The notes beneath the pieces were generated by a model. It was given only the letters and a program-made list of their open reading frames with translations, searched no databases and had not been told where the DNA came from. From Entrophospora sp. SA101 (lineage: Eukaryota > Glomeromycota > Glomeromycetes > Entrophosporales > Entrophosporaceae), in assembly GCA_958430865.1 (NCBI GenBank), contig CAUDNR010004024.1, forward strand, positions 1-64,000: a stretch of DNA of 64,000 nucleotides, in the 5' to 3' direction. How positions within the stretch are numbered: position 1 is the first letter of the stretch; every line of letters starts with the position of its first letter. The translations under genes and the position numbers were made by a program. Shown piece by piece: positions 48,967 to 61,926 of the stretch.

Positions 48967-50710
48967 ATGGAAACCTTTCATGGTAAATATAAAGATATAA
49001 TATTATAATATCGTTATAATATTTTCATTTGTACTTTACGAAAAACAATCACATTTCCATCGTTCTTAGGCATAATCAATACAACTAAAGACGCGTTAAT
49101 CATCTTTGGTAAATACACAAAAAAGCCCCCAAAAATAAAAATTCATATTTAAATATTTCTTTTTACGCGCAACTTAATTTTTTTGTTTATTTGAGCAGAG
49201 GCATGCAGACAAGGAGTATTGTATAGAATAACACGTCGTTTAACAGATGAAGAAAAAAGATGCTTGCGTGTTGGATCGATGTAAATAATAAATTGATTGA
49301 TTGATTATTGATTGATTATTGATTGATTGATGATTGATTGATGATTTTGATGATGTTGATGATTTTGGCCACATATTTAATTATCTTTATTAAAACTATT
49401 AGTTATGTTTATGACGAATTTGAATCAAGGATCAAACGTTGGACTGACGGAAAGTATGTGTATTATCGTATTGGGGATTGATTGGATAATAAAAATCTAA
49501 AAATTCATTATTACGATCTATCATAATTATGGTCATGTAAAATGTATTCTCACTATATATTAATGTAAATAAAAATAGACAATGGTCGCCAAGTCGTATT
49601 CAGGGAGATTTCTTGGTGTATCATGAATTGTGTGCACGATTTCCTGATATAAAAAAATACGAAGATTTAGATGACATGATTAAGAAGCGAATAGAAATGG
49701 AAAATTTGAAATATTATATTTGTAATAAAGGAACATTCATACATCGCAAAGATGGACTATTCAAGAAAACTATTTCTGTAAAGACGGATGGTGGTCTAAA
49801 CCACATGGTTATTTATGAAAATAAAGGTAGTTAAATTGATAATTGAATTGTTTTTATATTTTATATTTTATTAATATTTTTATATTTTGCAGGAAATCAT
49901 GACAATCTCTATCCACCGAGTGCATATTTAGAATTATGCAATATAGAACCAAGTCAAGAATTAATTCTTAATGGAGCGTTACGCAAAAACAAAGACATGA
50001 TCTTAACTTTCGACCATCTACATTTGCCATTACAACCAAAACTTACAAAATTAGTTACCACCAAAACTACAATTCATAATAACAATAACGATATGGAAAT
50101 CATAGAAGAACAATCATTCAAGCAAGACCTTGAACATCATCTTCTTCATTTTAACGATGAGAATAACGACGAGAATAAATTACTTGGTTATCCATTTCCA
50201 TCATTTCCACAATTCCCATTTCTTCTTGAACCTAAATCATTCTTGCCAAATAACGATATTGAATCACCTGATGATACACCTTTAGTGACACCATTGATGA
50301 CTCCTAATGATGAATTACACACGAACCCCATTTTTTATCAAGAAAATAAAGTAGAAGATGTCACTGCTGCAATGTATATTACGAAAAGTGAAAAAATAGG
50401 ACAAATAAACAATGATGACGATGGAACTGCCATGTTGATGACGAAAATTAAAATCGATTATTCTTCATTCGGGGAAGGATCTTCCAATGATATTACTATT
50501 AATAACAACAATATTATTAATTGTAGCAATGATAATGGTTTGGAACCAATTATTACTCAAACTACAGTTGGCACAACATCAACAAATTATCTATTGTCGA
50601 CAAACAACAATATGCGATCATGTCAAGATTCTTTAGAAAATGAGACATTGTGCATCGACCCTGTTGATAATGATTGCTTTGAATTAATAGACTATTCTCG
50701 ATTACAATGA
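48967..50710 (+). CDS. Gti1/Pac2 family (WOPR) transcription regulator
   Basis: Six exons join in frame from ATG 48967; the first encodes only METFH plus one base. The WOPR first box reads METFHGIINTTKDALIIFEA then CRQGVLYRITRRLTDEEKR. The second box is IYVYDEFESRIKRWTDGKQW followed by SPSRIQGDFLVYHEL. The rest of WOPR-b (GLFKKTISVKTDGGLNHMVI) includes the KKTISV segment typical of the family. The C-terminal half is Asn/Asp/Thr-rich and disordered, as usual for these proteins. WOPR proteins (yeast Mit1, Candida Wor1, Fusarium Sge1, S. pombe Gti1) bind DNA and control morphological or host-associated switches. Its position opposite a cation exchanger has no evident meaning. Intact. Confidence 0.93.
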
Positions 50711-51965
50711 GGCGAATTATGGAGAGAAAAGAAGGATATTAATTAATATATAAATGACACAATATATAGCACAACTAATATAACATAATATTAATTATTC
50801 CATTTGCTAATGGAGGAGGGAGATATTATCATCAATATTTAATATATACTAATTTGTAAATAACTTATAAAAAAAAATATATATCAAATAACAAACTCTA
50901 GATTAATAGACTGATAGGTAAATTATTGCTTTAAAATAATAATTGATACTTTATTATAATACATGTGCATAATTTTTCCATGCTATTTGCCTTTTATTTG
51001 CATCTTTATTACAACGGACGTTTAATGATATTTACCAATAATAAATTACTTTGGCGATTGTGTTTGGGGTAAATCGGGATTTTACTCTAATATCTGCAGT
51101 GTGCTGCAGGAGAAGTCCTTCCATGCTCTCAAAGCTTCTTAGTTTTGTTAAATGTTTCTATGCATTAAATTTTAATAGTAGATTAAAACAATTACAAATT
51201 ATTTTTTTAAAAAAAATTAACGACAACGGACTTCCCAATGGCGGAAAATTTTCCATTACTTATTATCAATCTTGTTTTTGAACTTGTTTATTGTGATGAT
51301 GGTGTGATGATATTTGTGATATAAACTTCTTGATAATTTTTGAGTGATCATTAAGTTCAATCTTGGCAGCTTGATCTTGTCAAAATTTAATGGTGCATTT
51401 ATGCTTTTGATATAAATCTTTTTGGAGTCGGTTTTTGGCGGTTCTGGAGTTTTATTTTTTAAGGGTAATCGCGACTCAATAAAAATATTGTTGTTATAAA
51501 CATTATGTTTTAATATTTAACGTAATATTTATGTTCTGTTATTATTGTTGTTTATTTCTTTCACGAATTATAAAATGGCGCTTCTTGCCGTAGATGGATG
51601 ATCTTGAAAGAATTAACTCCCTAAAATTATTTAGTAACCCTAACTAGTTAATGTAAATCTTTATATATATATTATTTATTACATTAATATTGACAAGTTT
51701 AGTTTTAGGGCCTTAATTAACCTTAATCCACAATCTCTAATTACAACGTTTCACCTGAGAAAAACACTGCAAATTTCAATTAAAAATTCATTAACGCCCT
51801 CTTACTTTTTTTATATCAAATGTTTATAATCTATCTATCTACTATTTTTTCATGTTTATCTGTTTATATAATAATTAATATAATTAAAAAAAATTTTTAA
51901 TCGTTAATCGAAAAAAAAAAATAATAAATATCTGATAATTGAAATAAAATAAATAAAATATAAAT
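50711..51965. other. Intergenic, no gene seen
   Basis: About 1.25 kb holding the 3' end of the WOPR gene and the promoter of the VTC gene. The short frame at 51051-51281 has no domain support. No inverted repeats noted. Confidence 0.5.
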
Positions 51966-53485
51966 ATGAAATTTGGTCATCACTTAAAAACTTCTTTATA
52001 TCCAGAATGGACTTACTTTTATCTGGCATACGACGAGCTCAAGCATGAACTAAAAACTAGAACTCGTCTTGAGAATGGACAATGGTGCGAGGATGATGAG
52101 ACTGCATTTGTTGAACTTCTTGAAAAAGAATTAGACAAGGTCTATGAATTTCAGAAGGTAAAATCTGGAGAAATAAATAGGCGAATCCTACATTCAGAGA
52201 AAGAAATCAAAGATATCATCGAATTAGGCTCTGCTGCCAAAGAAGAAAATTATACTTTACTTGATACAGAATTGTCAATGATCATAGCTGATGTTCATGA
52301 CCTTGCTAAATTTACAAGATTAAATTATACTGGCTTTTTAAAAATTATTAAAAAACACGATGTAAGTCTTTATTACCATTAAAAAAAAACCCACCATCAT
52401 AATAAATATGTTATTTTAAAAATATTTACTTGTTTATTTTTTATTATAGAAACAAACAAGATGGGTGCTCAAACCCATGTTCATGGTTCGGCTAAATGCC
52501 AAACCTTTCTATAAAGAAAATTATGATGCGCTAATAGTAAAATTATCACGTCTTTATGATATAGTTCGTACTCGTGGGAATCCTACAAAGGGTGATTCTA
52601 GTGCTGGTGGTCAACAACAAAATTTTGTTCGTTCAACTACAAAATATTGGGTTCATCCAGACAACATAACAGAGATCAAATTAATCATTTTAAAGCATCT
52701 ACCCGTTCTAGTGTTCAATCTAGACAAGGATTTTGAAACATCAGATTCAGCCATCACCTCAATTTATTATGACAATGAAAACTTTGACCTCTATACTGGT
52801 AGATTGGAAAAATCCGAAGGTGCTGAAGCTATCAGATTAAGGTGGTATGGTGGAATGGATACCGAGGAAATTTTTGTTGAACGCAAAACCCACAGAGAAG
52901 ATTGGACTGGTGAAAAATCTGTGAAGGCGCGGTTTCGCATCAAGGAAAAACATGTAAATAAATATTCTCTCGGACAATACACGATGGAAAATGAGTTCGA
53001 GAAGATGAAGGCCAAGGGAAAAGGGGAAGATGAAATTACGAGTTTAGCCAGATTGGCTAATGAAGTCCAATATAGAATCATTACAAAAAAATTAAAACCG
53101 GGTACTGTATTTTTAATTATATTTTTTTTCCTCTCAGAAAAAAACTAATAAAAAAAAACCAAAATTTTTTTTAAAATAACAATAGTCGTCCGCACCTTTT
53201 ATAATCGTACGGCATTTCAATTACCCGGTGATGCTCGTGTTCGTATATCACTCGACACTGAGTTGACCATGGTTCGTGAAGATAATTTTGAAAATAATCC
53301 AAATTTACGTTCTGGAAATAATTGGCGAAGAATGGATATTGGTATTGATTATCCATTTTCACAATTACCTGACGGTGAAGTTGAATTGTTCCCTTACGCT
53401 GTACTGGAAGTCAAGTTACAAACTCAACATGGTCAAGAACCTCCAGAATGGGTTCAAGAATTAGTTCATAGTCATTTGGTAAATC

Positions 53486-53517
<32 letters not shown>

Positions 53518-54397
53518 GATAGAAAAATATCAAGAACTCTTTTTAAATATTTATTCAAAATAGGTTGAAGCTGTGCCCAAATTTTCTAAATTTATTCACG
53601 GAGTTGCAACTCTTATGGAAGATAGAAAAATTCAACTTTTTCCTTTCTGGCTTCCACAAATGGACATTGATATTCGCAAAAAACCAGAAAGACCTACTTC
53701 TTTCCAACTAAAGCGTCCTAGGTCAGCTTCTGATATGACCACAAGTGTAACAACTGAAGCATCAAGTACTCAAGTAGATGATGACGACAACATTGAAGTT
53801 TTAATTGATAGTAATCCAAGGAATGGTTATGAATTTAATGATAATGATGATGATAATGATAATGACAATGAAACAACAGCATTACTTCTAAATGATAATA
53901 AAAAACGCACCCAAAAATACAATGATTATGGATCACGTGAAGTACCAAATATTCTTGAAGAAGAGGAAGAAATACTAGCAACAATATCATCGGGTCGTCT
54001 TCCAAAATCACATCGTGGTAAGCCTATCGCAATACCAGTGCGCATTGAGCCAAAAGTATTTTTCGCAAACGAAAGGACATTCTTATCTTGGTTGCATTTT
54101 ACTATCCTTTTGGGTGGTATGGCACTGGGACTATTGAACTTTGGTGATGATGTTGCACAAATATCATCATTCCTGTTTACTGCTATTGCCATGATGATAA
54201 TGTTATATGCTCTTGGAACTTTCCTTTGGCGTGCGAGAATGATTAGGAGACGTAGTCCGGGACCTTATGAGGATCGTGTTGGACCTACTTTTATATGTGC
54301 AACTTTGATGGCCGCTATAATAACTAATTTCTGGCTTAAGTTTTCAAGTAATAGTGAGGATTTAGTTAAATTGTTGTTAAATAAATTAATTAATTAA
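51966..54397 (+). CDS. VTC4: VTC4-type vacuolar polyphosphate polymerase (SPX-VTC-DUF202)
   Basis: Four exons (51966-52361, 52450-53101, 53186-53478, 53564-54397) give 724 residues. The SPX domain (residues 1-~145) starts [15 protein letters not shown] and has the basic [18 protein letters not shown] inositol-pyrophosphate surface helix. The central TTM tunnel domain has [43 protein letters not shown] and AVLEVKLQT. The Arg, Lys and Glu residues that hold ATP and polyphosphate in yeast Vtc4 are all present, which separates it from the non-catalytic Vtc2/Vtc3. An acidic linker follows, then a three-helix DUF202/VTC1-like membrane domain ([20 protein letters not shown]). It makes polyphosphate from ATP and passes it into the vacuole, under SPX-sensed phosphate status. 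Confidence 0.93.
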
Positions 54398-54702
54398 TAA
54401 ACATTATTATCAATATTATATCACTATTTTTATTTAAAATCTATCCGAGACAATCTGTAATATTATAATCTTTTTTTTTATTCTTGTAGTTAGTTATACT
54501 AATAATGTTATATATAATAAATGCATAAATTTCATCACAAAATAAAATAAAGATTGTGTATTTGTTGATCTCTAGATATTTGATTATCAAAATAATCTTA
54601 TATTATTACTATCGTTTCAGATCCCTTCCTGATCAATATAAAAATATAATTTGAATTAAATTTTTTTTTTTAAACGTTTTCATATTCACGATTATTTAAA
54701 AA
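54398..54702. other. Spacer between VTC4 and V-ATPase B
   Basis: About 0.3 kb of AT-rich sequence. It holds the VTC4 3' UTR and the V-ATPase B promoter, with no other feature seen. Confidence 0.6.
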
Positions 54703-57176
<2,474 letters not shown>

Positions 57177-58233
57177 ATAAAATTTTAAAATGTGTGAATT
57201 ACTATTTATATTTATTAATTATTGAGTTCATGTATAAATAAAATATTTTTAATTATTATATCTATTTATTTAATTTTCAATTATTATGTTTTATACAGCT
57301 TACTTTATAGATGTTTTAATTATTGTCATTAATGTATGATATTATTATTATCATTTTTTTATATATTAGTAATATATAAATCAAAAAAGATTACAAGTCT
57401 AGAAATTACATAATTGAATTAATTGGGCAATAAACTTAGTATATAAATGTTTAATATGGTTATGATTATCATCAATTTTAACCTAAAGATGCACCTTATT
57501 CTAAGATAAAATAGAAAAAATTTTTATTTGTTAGGAATTTAAGCTTAGAAAGGGTAGATCAGAAATTTTTGAAAACTCATGTGACAAAAAGAATTGGGAT
57601 CTAGGACAAATTGTAATTGGCATTTAAATCGAGGGACATTCAGTATGGTATAACTCTTGCAGAATGTATGGTATGGTATTGTATAAGTGTTGTATACCAA
57701 TGCTTAAATCTAACATGCTTCCCTTCACACCCGCCAAAAAAGGATTTATACCATACCATACCATGTTCTGCAAGAGTTATACCATACTGAATCTCTCCCT
57801 ACTGATTTAAACCTTTCGCATCTTATAAAAAATAATCTAAATGGTCTCATTGTTTTTCTAAAAAGATTGCTGAAATTTTAAATAAAATATTTGGCAAAAT
57901 TTATATATCACTACATTTTATAATGAACATTTTTGGCATTGGAAGTCTTTTAAATGTTTAAGGTAAATTATTACTGGTTAATACAGCTATTTTGCACATT
58001 TTTATCCTGTTGGACACTTACTTGATCCTTCTGTAAGAAAAAAAAATTTTTATACATTTACAGAACAAAATTTCAAGTAGACTTATAAATGATATGAGGA
58101 AACTTATGCATTATGAAAATACAGTAATTAAAATATAAAGCAGTAAAAAATGTCAAACTATTTGTATTTATTTTTAGCAATTATGTACAGTATATACAAT
58201 TTTGTAACAATAAATACCAGAATTTGTTCACAT
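57177..58233. other. Intergenic, carries a fold-back MITE
   Basis: Contains the 3' UTR of V-ATPase B and the MITE at 57641-57789. Otherwise no gene. Confidence 0.5.
57641..57789. mobile_element. Fold-back MITE, ~150 bp
   Basis: The left arm starts cagtatggtataactcttgc; the right arm ends gcaagagttataccatactg, an exact inverse over 20 bases. The match continues past a short mismatch with reiterated atggt/accat units, so nearly 40 bp of each arm can pair. The repeat extends at least 3 bases outward (att/aat). No clear target-site duplication was found, so the superfamily is open. Confidence 0.75.
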
Positions 58234-58935
58234 TTAGATTTTAAAGCTACTTGTCTGGTACAAGTCAGTAGTAAAATTGTTGACTGTAATTGCAGGGGGG
58301 ATTACTGGTGCATATCCAGGTGGGATGGGAAATGTCAGGTCCCAAAATACTTCACTTATGGGAATATTTATCTGAAAATTTGGCAAGTTTGGTGCATTGC
58401 AAGGAGCAGGTTCATTGATAGGATCTCTTGAATGTTTTATAACATTTCCAAAATCCCATTCTTGTTTTTCCATTCCTTGACGATAAAGTTTTGCCTAACA
58501 TTTAAAAGAACAGACTAATTAGATATGAAAAGATACAATGCTTAACTTGGTATTATTGAATGATATACCATCATTGTTCTATAAAAATAACCAGTTCTAG
58601 GTTCTCGAATCCCTGATCTTGGATCTAAATTTTGATACTTATAACAGCACAAACATATTGTAGACACATCCAAGTCAAGCACCTTTCTTTCAAATGACCA
58701 ACATTTTGGCTCACTGCTACCTTGCACACTATCCGTGCATGTGGATTTCCCTACATAAACCATAATAATGAAAATCACATATAAAACAAAATACAATAAA
58801 ACATAAATCTCAACATACATCTACATCACTGGGAGGATGAGGTACTATGATTGAATTAACAGGTCTTGAAACAAGTGCTGTGTTTGGATATACGGCAACA
58901 TCAGGAGCTATTTCAAACCCACCTCCATTATGTTT

Positions 58936-59462
58936 AAGTGAACTATCCCTTAAATGGTTAATTGGCTATTGATAGCTGATAAAATTTTTCTGATATAAAA
59001 AATTTTTTCTGAAGGCATCACTTTCTAATACGAAAATGATCTTTGAGATTCAGCTGGTTAATCTATAAATAAAAATCCAGTTGTTGTCCTTGTGGTTTTT
59101 GTAAAATCCTCTTTAAAAGTTGGTTGATTGACTGTTTTTACTTTGCTGATTGTTAAATTGACCAATAAGAATGATCAAAACTTTAATTTGTGTTACCATT
59201 AATGAATACTCTGACTGTTTAAGAGATATAAAAAGACTACAGTGAACCCTTGTTTCAATGAAGTATAATTAAATTTTTGATACAATGAATTTTTAAAAAC
59301 ATTGTTACACATTATGAAAACATATAAAAATTCGTTGAAACGTGATTAGTAACCTTGTTTCAATGAATGTTGAATAAAATTTTCTTATATGTCCAGCCAC
59401 TTTGTTGAAACAAGGGCAGACTATACTAGATTATTGAAAATTCAATAACAAGAAGTGAACTA
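58936..59462. mobile_element. ~507-bp insertion flanked by 10-bp direct repeats
   Basis: The 10-mer aagtgaacta occurs at 58936-58945 and 59453-59462, exactly at the two edges of a segment that splits the coding frame of the Uma2-like gene. Leaving out 58946-59452 and one 10-mer rejoins the two coding parts in frame. That is what a target-site duplication does. I see no clear terminal inverted repeats of the outer insertion, so its class is unknown; an unusual intron is the alternative. Confidence 0.5.
59240..59423. mobile_element. Pogo/Tc1-type MITE (184 bp) nested in the insertion
   Basis: The left end cagtgaacccttgtttcaat and the right end (reverse complement tagtctgcccttgtttcaac) form an imperfect inverted repeat and are flanked by TA at 59238-59239 and 59424-59425. 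An internal copy of the accttgtttcaatgaatg motif lies near 59352. No ORF. TA duplication and end sequence fit pogo/Tc1-type elements. Confidence 0.7.
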
Positions 59463-59986
59463 GAATAGATTCCCTCATGAGATTGTCCTAATGCTAGCAT
59501 GGGAGGGTCATAAATAACTCCTCTGTTAGGAACTTTGAAAAACTTTTGAAGCAGATTAACAATAGCCTCATGTACATTTGTTGCCATATCAATTATATAT
59601 ACACTACCAGTTTTATTGTCAGAATTTAACTTGAAATAGAATTTATATCCCTCTGAACCATAGTTGTTAAGAAAAGTGTTATAATTTTTGATTGTTATAT
59701 TTGAGCCAATTTGGAATGGCAAACTGCATTCCATACAAAGTTCACATTAGCTGGTACTTAAGTAATAAGTTAATAAATACACCTATACACTACCTGCTTA
59801 CTGCTAATGGCTTTTTTGGTAATTTTGGATAATTATGTAGAGTTTCGTCAATTCTATCCAAAATCCTTGCCCACCAAATTTCATTTTAAAGTACATGCAT
59901 GAGACATTTTCAAGAGAAAACTTTTTTTTAAAAAAAAAAAGTAAAAAAAAATTTGTGAAATCATTATTGGACTGTTTAATATGGGG

Positions 59987-60060
59987 CATGCTGCAACAAA
60001 ACCAGACAAAGTGAACATTGGCATTACCAATGATTTCAGGGATCAAAATTTAGTCATTAT
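59987..60060. repeat. Dispersed repeat, copy 2 (also at 31083)
   Basis: Shares tgctgcaacaaaaccagaca and aagtgaacatt with 31083-31160 plus a later ggatcaaaatttag block. It lies between the broken Uma2-like gene and the first ORF of the UGA-Trp segment, about 140 bp upstream of the ATG at 60157. The 13-mer gacaaagtgaaca inside it recurs at 63729-63741. Confidence 0.75.
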
Positions 60061-60156
60061 TATCACAATTATAATGTGATCACATTTTAACAGTTTTATA
60101 ATGTCCCATTGTTATCTTAAATGATATACAGAACTACCCCTATATAAAATAATAAT

Positions 60157-60423
60157 ATGAAACTCATTTACATCAGATCTACAATGAAACCCAAGAATTA
60201 TAGCACTATTAGAAGTATTTTGAAGGAAGAACAAGGTGAAAAAATTGCTCTTTACATTTTCAAAATAAATGATACTCAGACACTGGAAGCTTATCTAAGA
60301 AAAGAAAGGATTACTTATGAAATTTACCAAGAAGAAAGAAAAATAATAAATCTTGGAAAAAGAAAGCATCATGATGATGCATTATTACCTAATAAAAAGC
60401 AAAAATCCTTAAAAGGAAAATAA
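60157..60423 (+). CDS. Small basic hypothetical protein
   Basis: An 88-residue frame ending in TAA. It is Lys/Glu-rich with a helical middle (EGEKIALYIFKINDTQTLEA-like composition) and a basic C-terminal cluster (GKRKHHDD ... NKKQKSLKGK) that could be a nuclear localisation or nucleic-acid-binding tail. It contains no Trp, so it gives no information on the TGA question. An A/T box ctatataaaa ends 8 bases before the ATG. It lies tail-to-tail with the minus-strand block beside it, 60 bp away. I do not recognise it. Confidence 0.5.
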   Translation: MKLIYIRSTMKPKNYSTIRSILKEEQGEKIALYIFKINDTQTLEAYLRKERITYEIYQEERKIINLGKRKHHDDALLPNKKQKSLKGK

Positions 60424-60483
60424 CTACTATTTTTTTTGATAGTTGGAATGAATTTCAATTTATACAAAGGGAAGTTTCCTCAA

Positions 60484-61092
60484 TTACTTTTTTATTTTCA
60501 ATCAAGATCATCTTTTAGTCTCTTTGACTTCAATTTGAGCAGTTAATTGACCATTCTGTTGATCTTTTAATTTCCTGTTTTCCTTTTCTAGTTGCTTAAT
60601 TTTTTCTTCTAAACTCTTTATCTTATTCAATAATTCCTGTTTTTGCTTTTTACTTCACTCTTCTGATTTTTCCTGAAACTTGGCTACTTCTTCTCTTTCA
60701 ATGTTCAACTCCTCCTTGGCAGTTTTCAATTTCCTTTCAAGTTCTTTGGTTTCCTTTGCTAAACGAGATTTGATAGTTTGGGAAGTTCCCTCCTCTGCAG
60801 AAAGTGTTCTAAATTTTCCATCTTTCAATAGATTACAATAACAACCTCTCCTATTTCTTTGTAATCTGCCACAAAGTTCACAATAAGAAAGATTATTGTT
60901 TTCAAAATCTTTTTTACAATTATCACAGATGGAAGCAATATCAGCACAATCTCCATTGTTATCATATGCCATTATTTCATGGGTAGCAGGAGTGAAAGTA
61001 ATGTCTTCTCCATAATGAACATATAATGGGCAATAATTGCAACTCGCTATGCTATCCTTTGCTATTTTTAAAATTCTGTATTCTAATTTCAT
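60484..61092 (-). CDS. Cys-pair plus coiled-coil protein, TGA read as Trp
   Basis: 202 residues from ATG 61092 to TAA 60484-60486, open only if TGA codons at 60655-60657, 60508-60510 and 60502-60504 (residues 146, 195, 197) are sense. There is no TGG in the gene. The N-terminal half has spaced Cys pairs, C18/C21 (CNYC), C56/C59 (CDNC), C71/C74 (CELC) and C84/C86 (CYC), suggesting zinc binding. The C-terminal half is a long charged coiled coil (LAKETKELERKLKTAKEELN). Under the standard code it would stop at 145 residues, in the middle of the coil. The ATG is 2 nt after the stop of the upstream gene. Function unknown; a structural or nucleic-acid-associated role is a guess. Confidence 0.65.
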
Positions 61093-61094
61093 AG

Positions 61095-61742
61095 TTATTT
61101 ATTGTTTTGTAAAATATAAGTGTTGAACTTTTCTTTAACATTTTCTTTGATTGTATTAACTTTTTCTTTAAATTTTTTAACTCTTTCCTTAACTTTTGTT
61201 TTGGCTTTGTTTTCTAATTTTCGTAATTGTTTTACTCTGTCTACTTTTTGGTTCTTCTCTAACTCTTGAATTTTTAATTTCAAATTGGTTATAATAGTGT
61301 CCTTTGACATTCCTAATAAGAAAAGATTTCTATCATGATATTCTTTGGACTTGTCTAGTGCTTTCAAGTTCATTTCAACTTCCATGTCTACTCTTTCTTC
61401 TAAATTCTCTATTATGTTATCTTTTTCTTCTACTCTTGCTTCAAATTCCTTAATTTTTTCAAGCAATTCATTCCTCTCTTTCTCTAAACTAGATGTTAGT
61501 GGCTGTAGACTTCTAACTTCTTTATCAGCTTTTACTCATCAATTCATTGCATTTTTATGCATGTAAATAAGGTGAACAAAACTTTTTCTAAATTCTTTTT
61601 CTTCTAAGTGTTTTAATGCATAAGGGTGAAGTCAAAAATAATCTATAACTGCTCTTATCTCTGTTTCATCTGGATTTCGGTTTAAACTACCAATTAGTTC
61701 TCTTATTTCCTTTTCAGTTAAAATTATTTCTTGGTTTGTCAT
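61095..61742 (-). CDS. Coiled-coil protein, TGA read as Trp
   Basis: 215 residues from ATG 61742 to TAA 61095-61097. The frame crosses three TGA codons (61632-61634, and two adjacent ones at 61539-61541 and 61536-61538; residues 37, 68, 69) and contains no TGG. Residues ~1-70 form a compact segment (TEKEIRELIGSLNRNPDETE); from ~80 onward it is coiled coil (EARVEEKDNIIENLEERVDM) turning very Lys-rich (KTKVKERVKKFKEKVNTIKE). Under the standard code the start and first 69 residues would be lost and no nearby ATG would replace them. It is followed at 2 nt by the Cys-pair gene. Not recognised; perhaps a DNA-binding or scaffold partner of its neighbours. Confidence 0.65.
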
Positions 61743-61926
61743 TATTCTTTTAATATACTTATATCCTTTTTATGAGTGCATATTAAGTATATAAATTATT
61801 TTAGTACTTTTTTTACTTTAAAACTAACAATATTTGTCAAAAAATCAAACTTATTAAACTTAATGACAATAAAGGACAAATTAACAAGTGTGATAAAGTC
61901 ATGGAAGTGATTTTATTTTGAATATT

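Larger units (their letters stand above)
58234..59880 (-). pseudogene. Uma2-like (Glomeromycotina-expanded) gene, broken
   Basis: Read on the minus strand, blocks come in order: ARILDRIDETLHNYPKLPKK (to 59794), SLPFQIGSNITIKNYN ... VYIIDMATNVHEAIVNLLQK (to ~59463), then after an interruption GGGFEIAPDVAVYPNTALVS, VPHPPSDVD (to 58819), GNPHARIVCKVAVSQ from 58750, LDPRSGIREPRTGYF, and a last exon 58494-58234 with AKLYRQGMEKQEWDFG. The PHARI/EVA-like block recalls Uma2-type PD-(D/E)xK nuclease proteins, a family abundant in these fungi; function unknown. A 1-base frame break lies near 58640, before LDPRSG, and ~0.5 kb of inserted DNA splits an exon. The true start is not identified. Confidence 0.6.

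Noticed and set aside
51051..51281. 76-codon plus-strand frame
   Set aside because: No start context, motif or neighbouring exon that would join it; probably chance.
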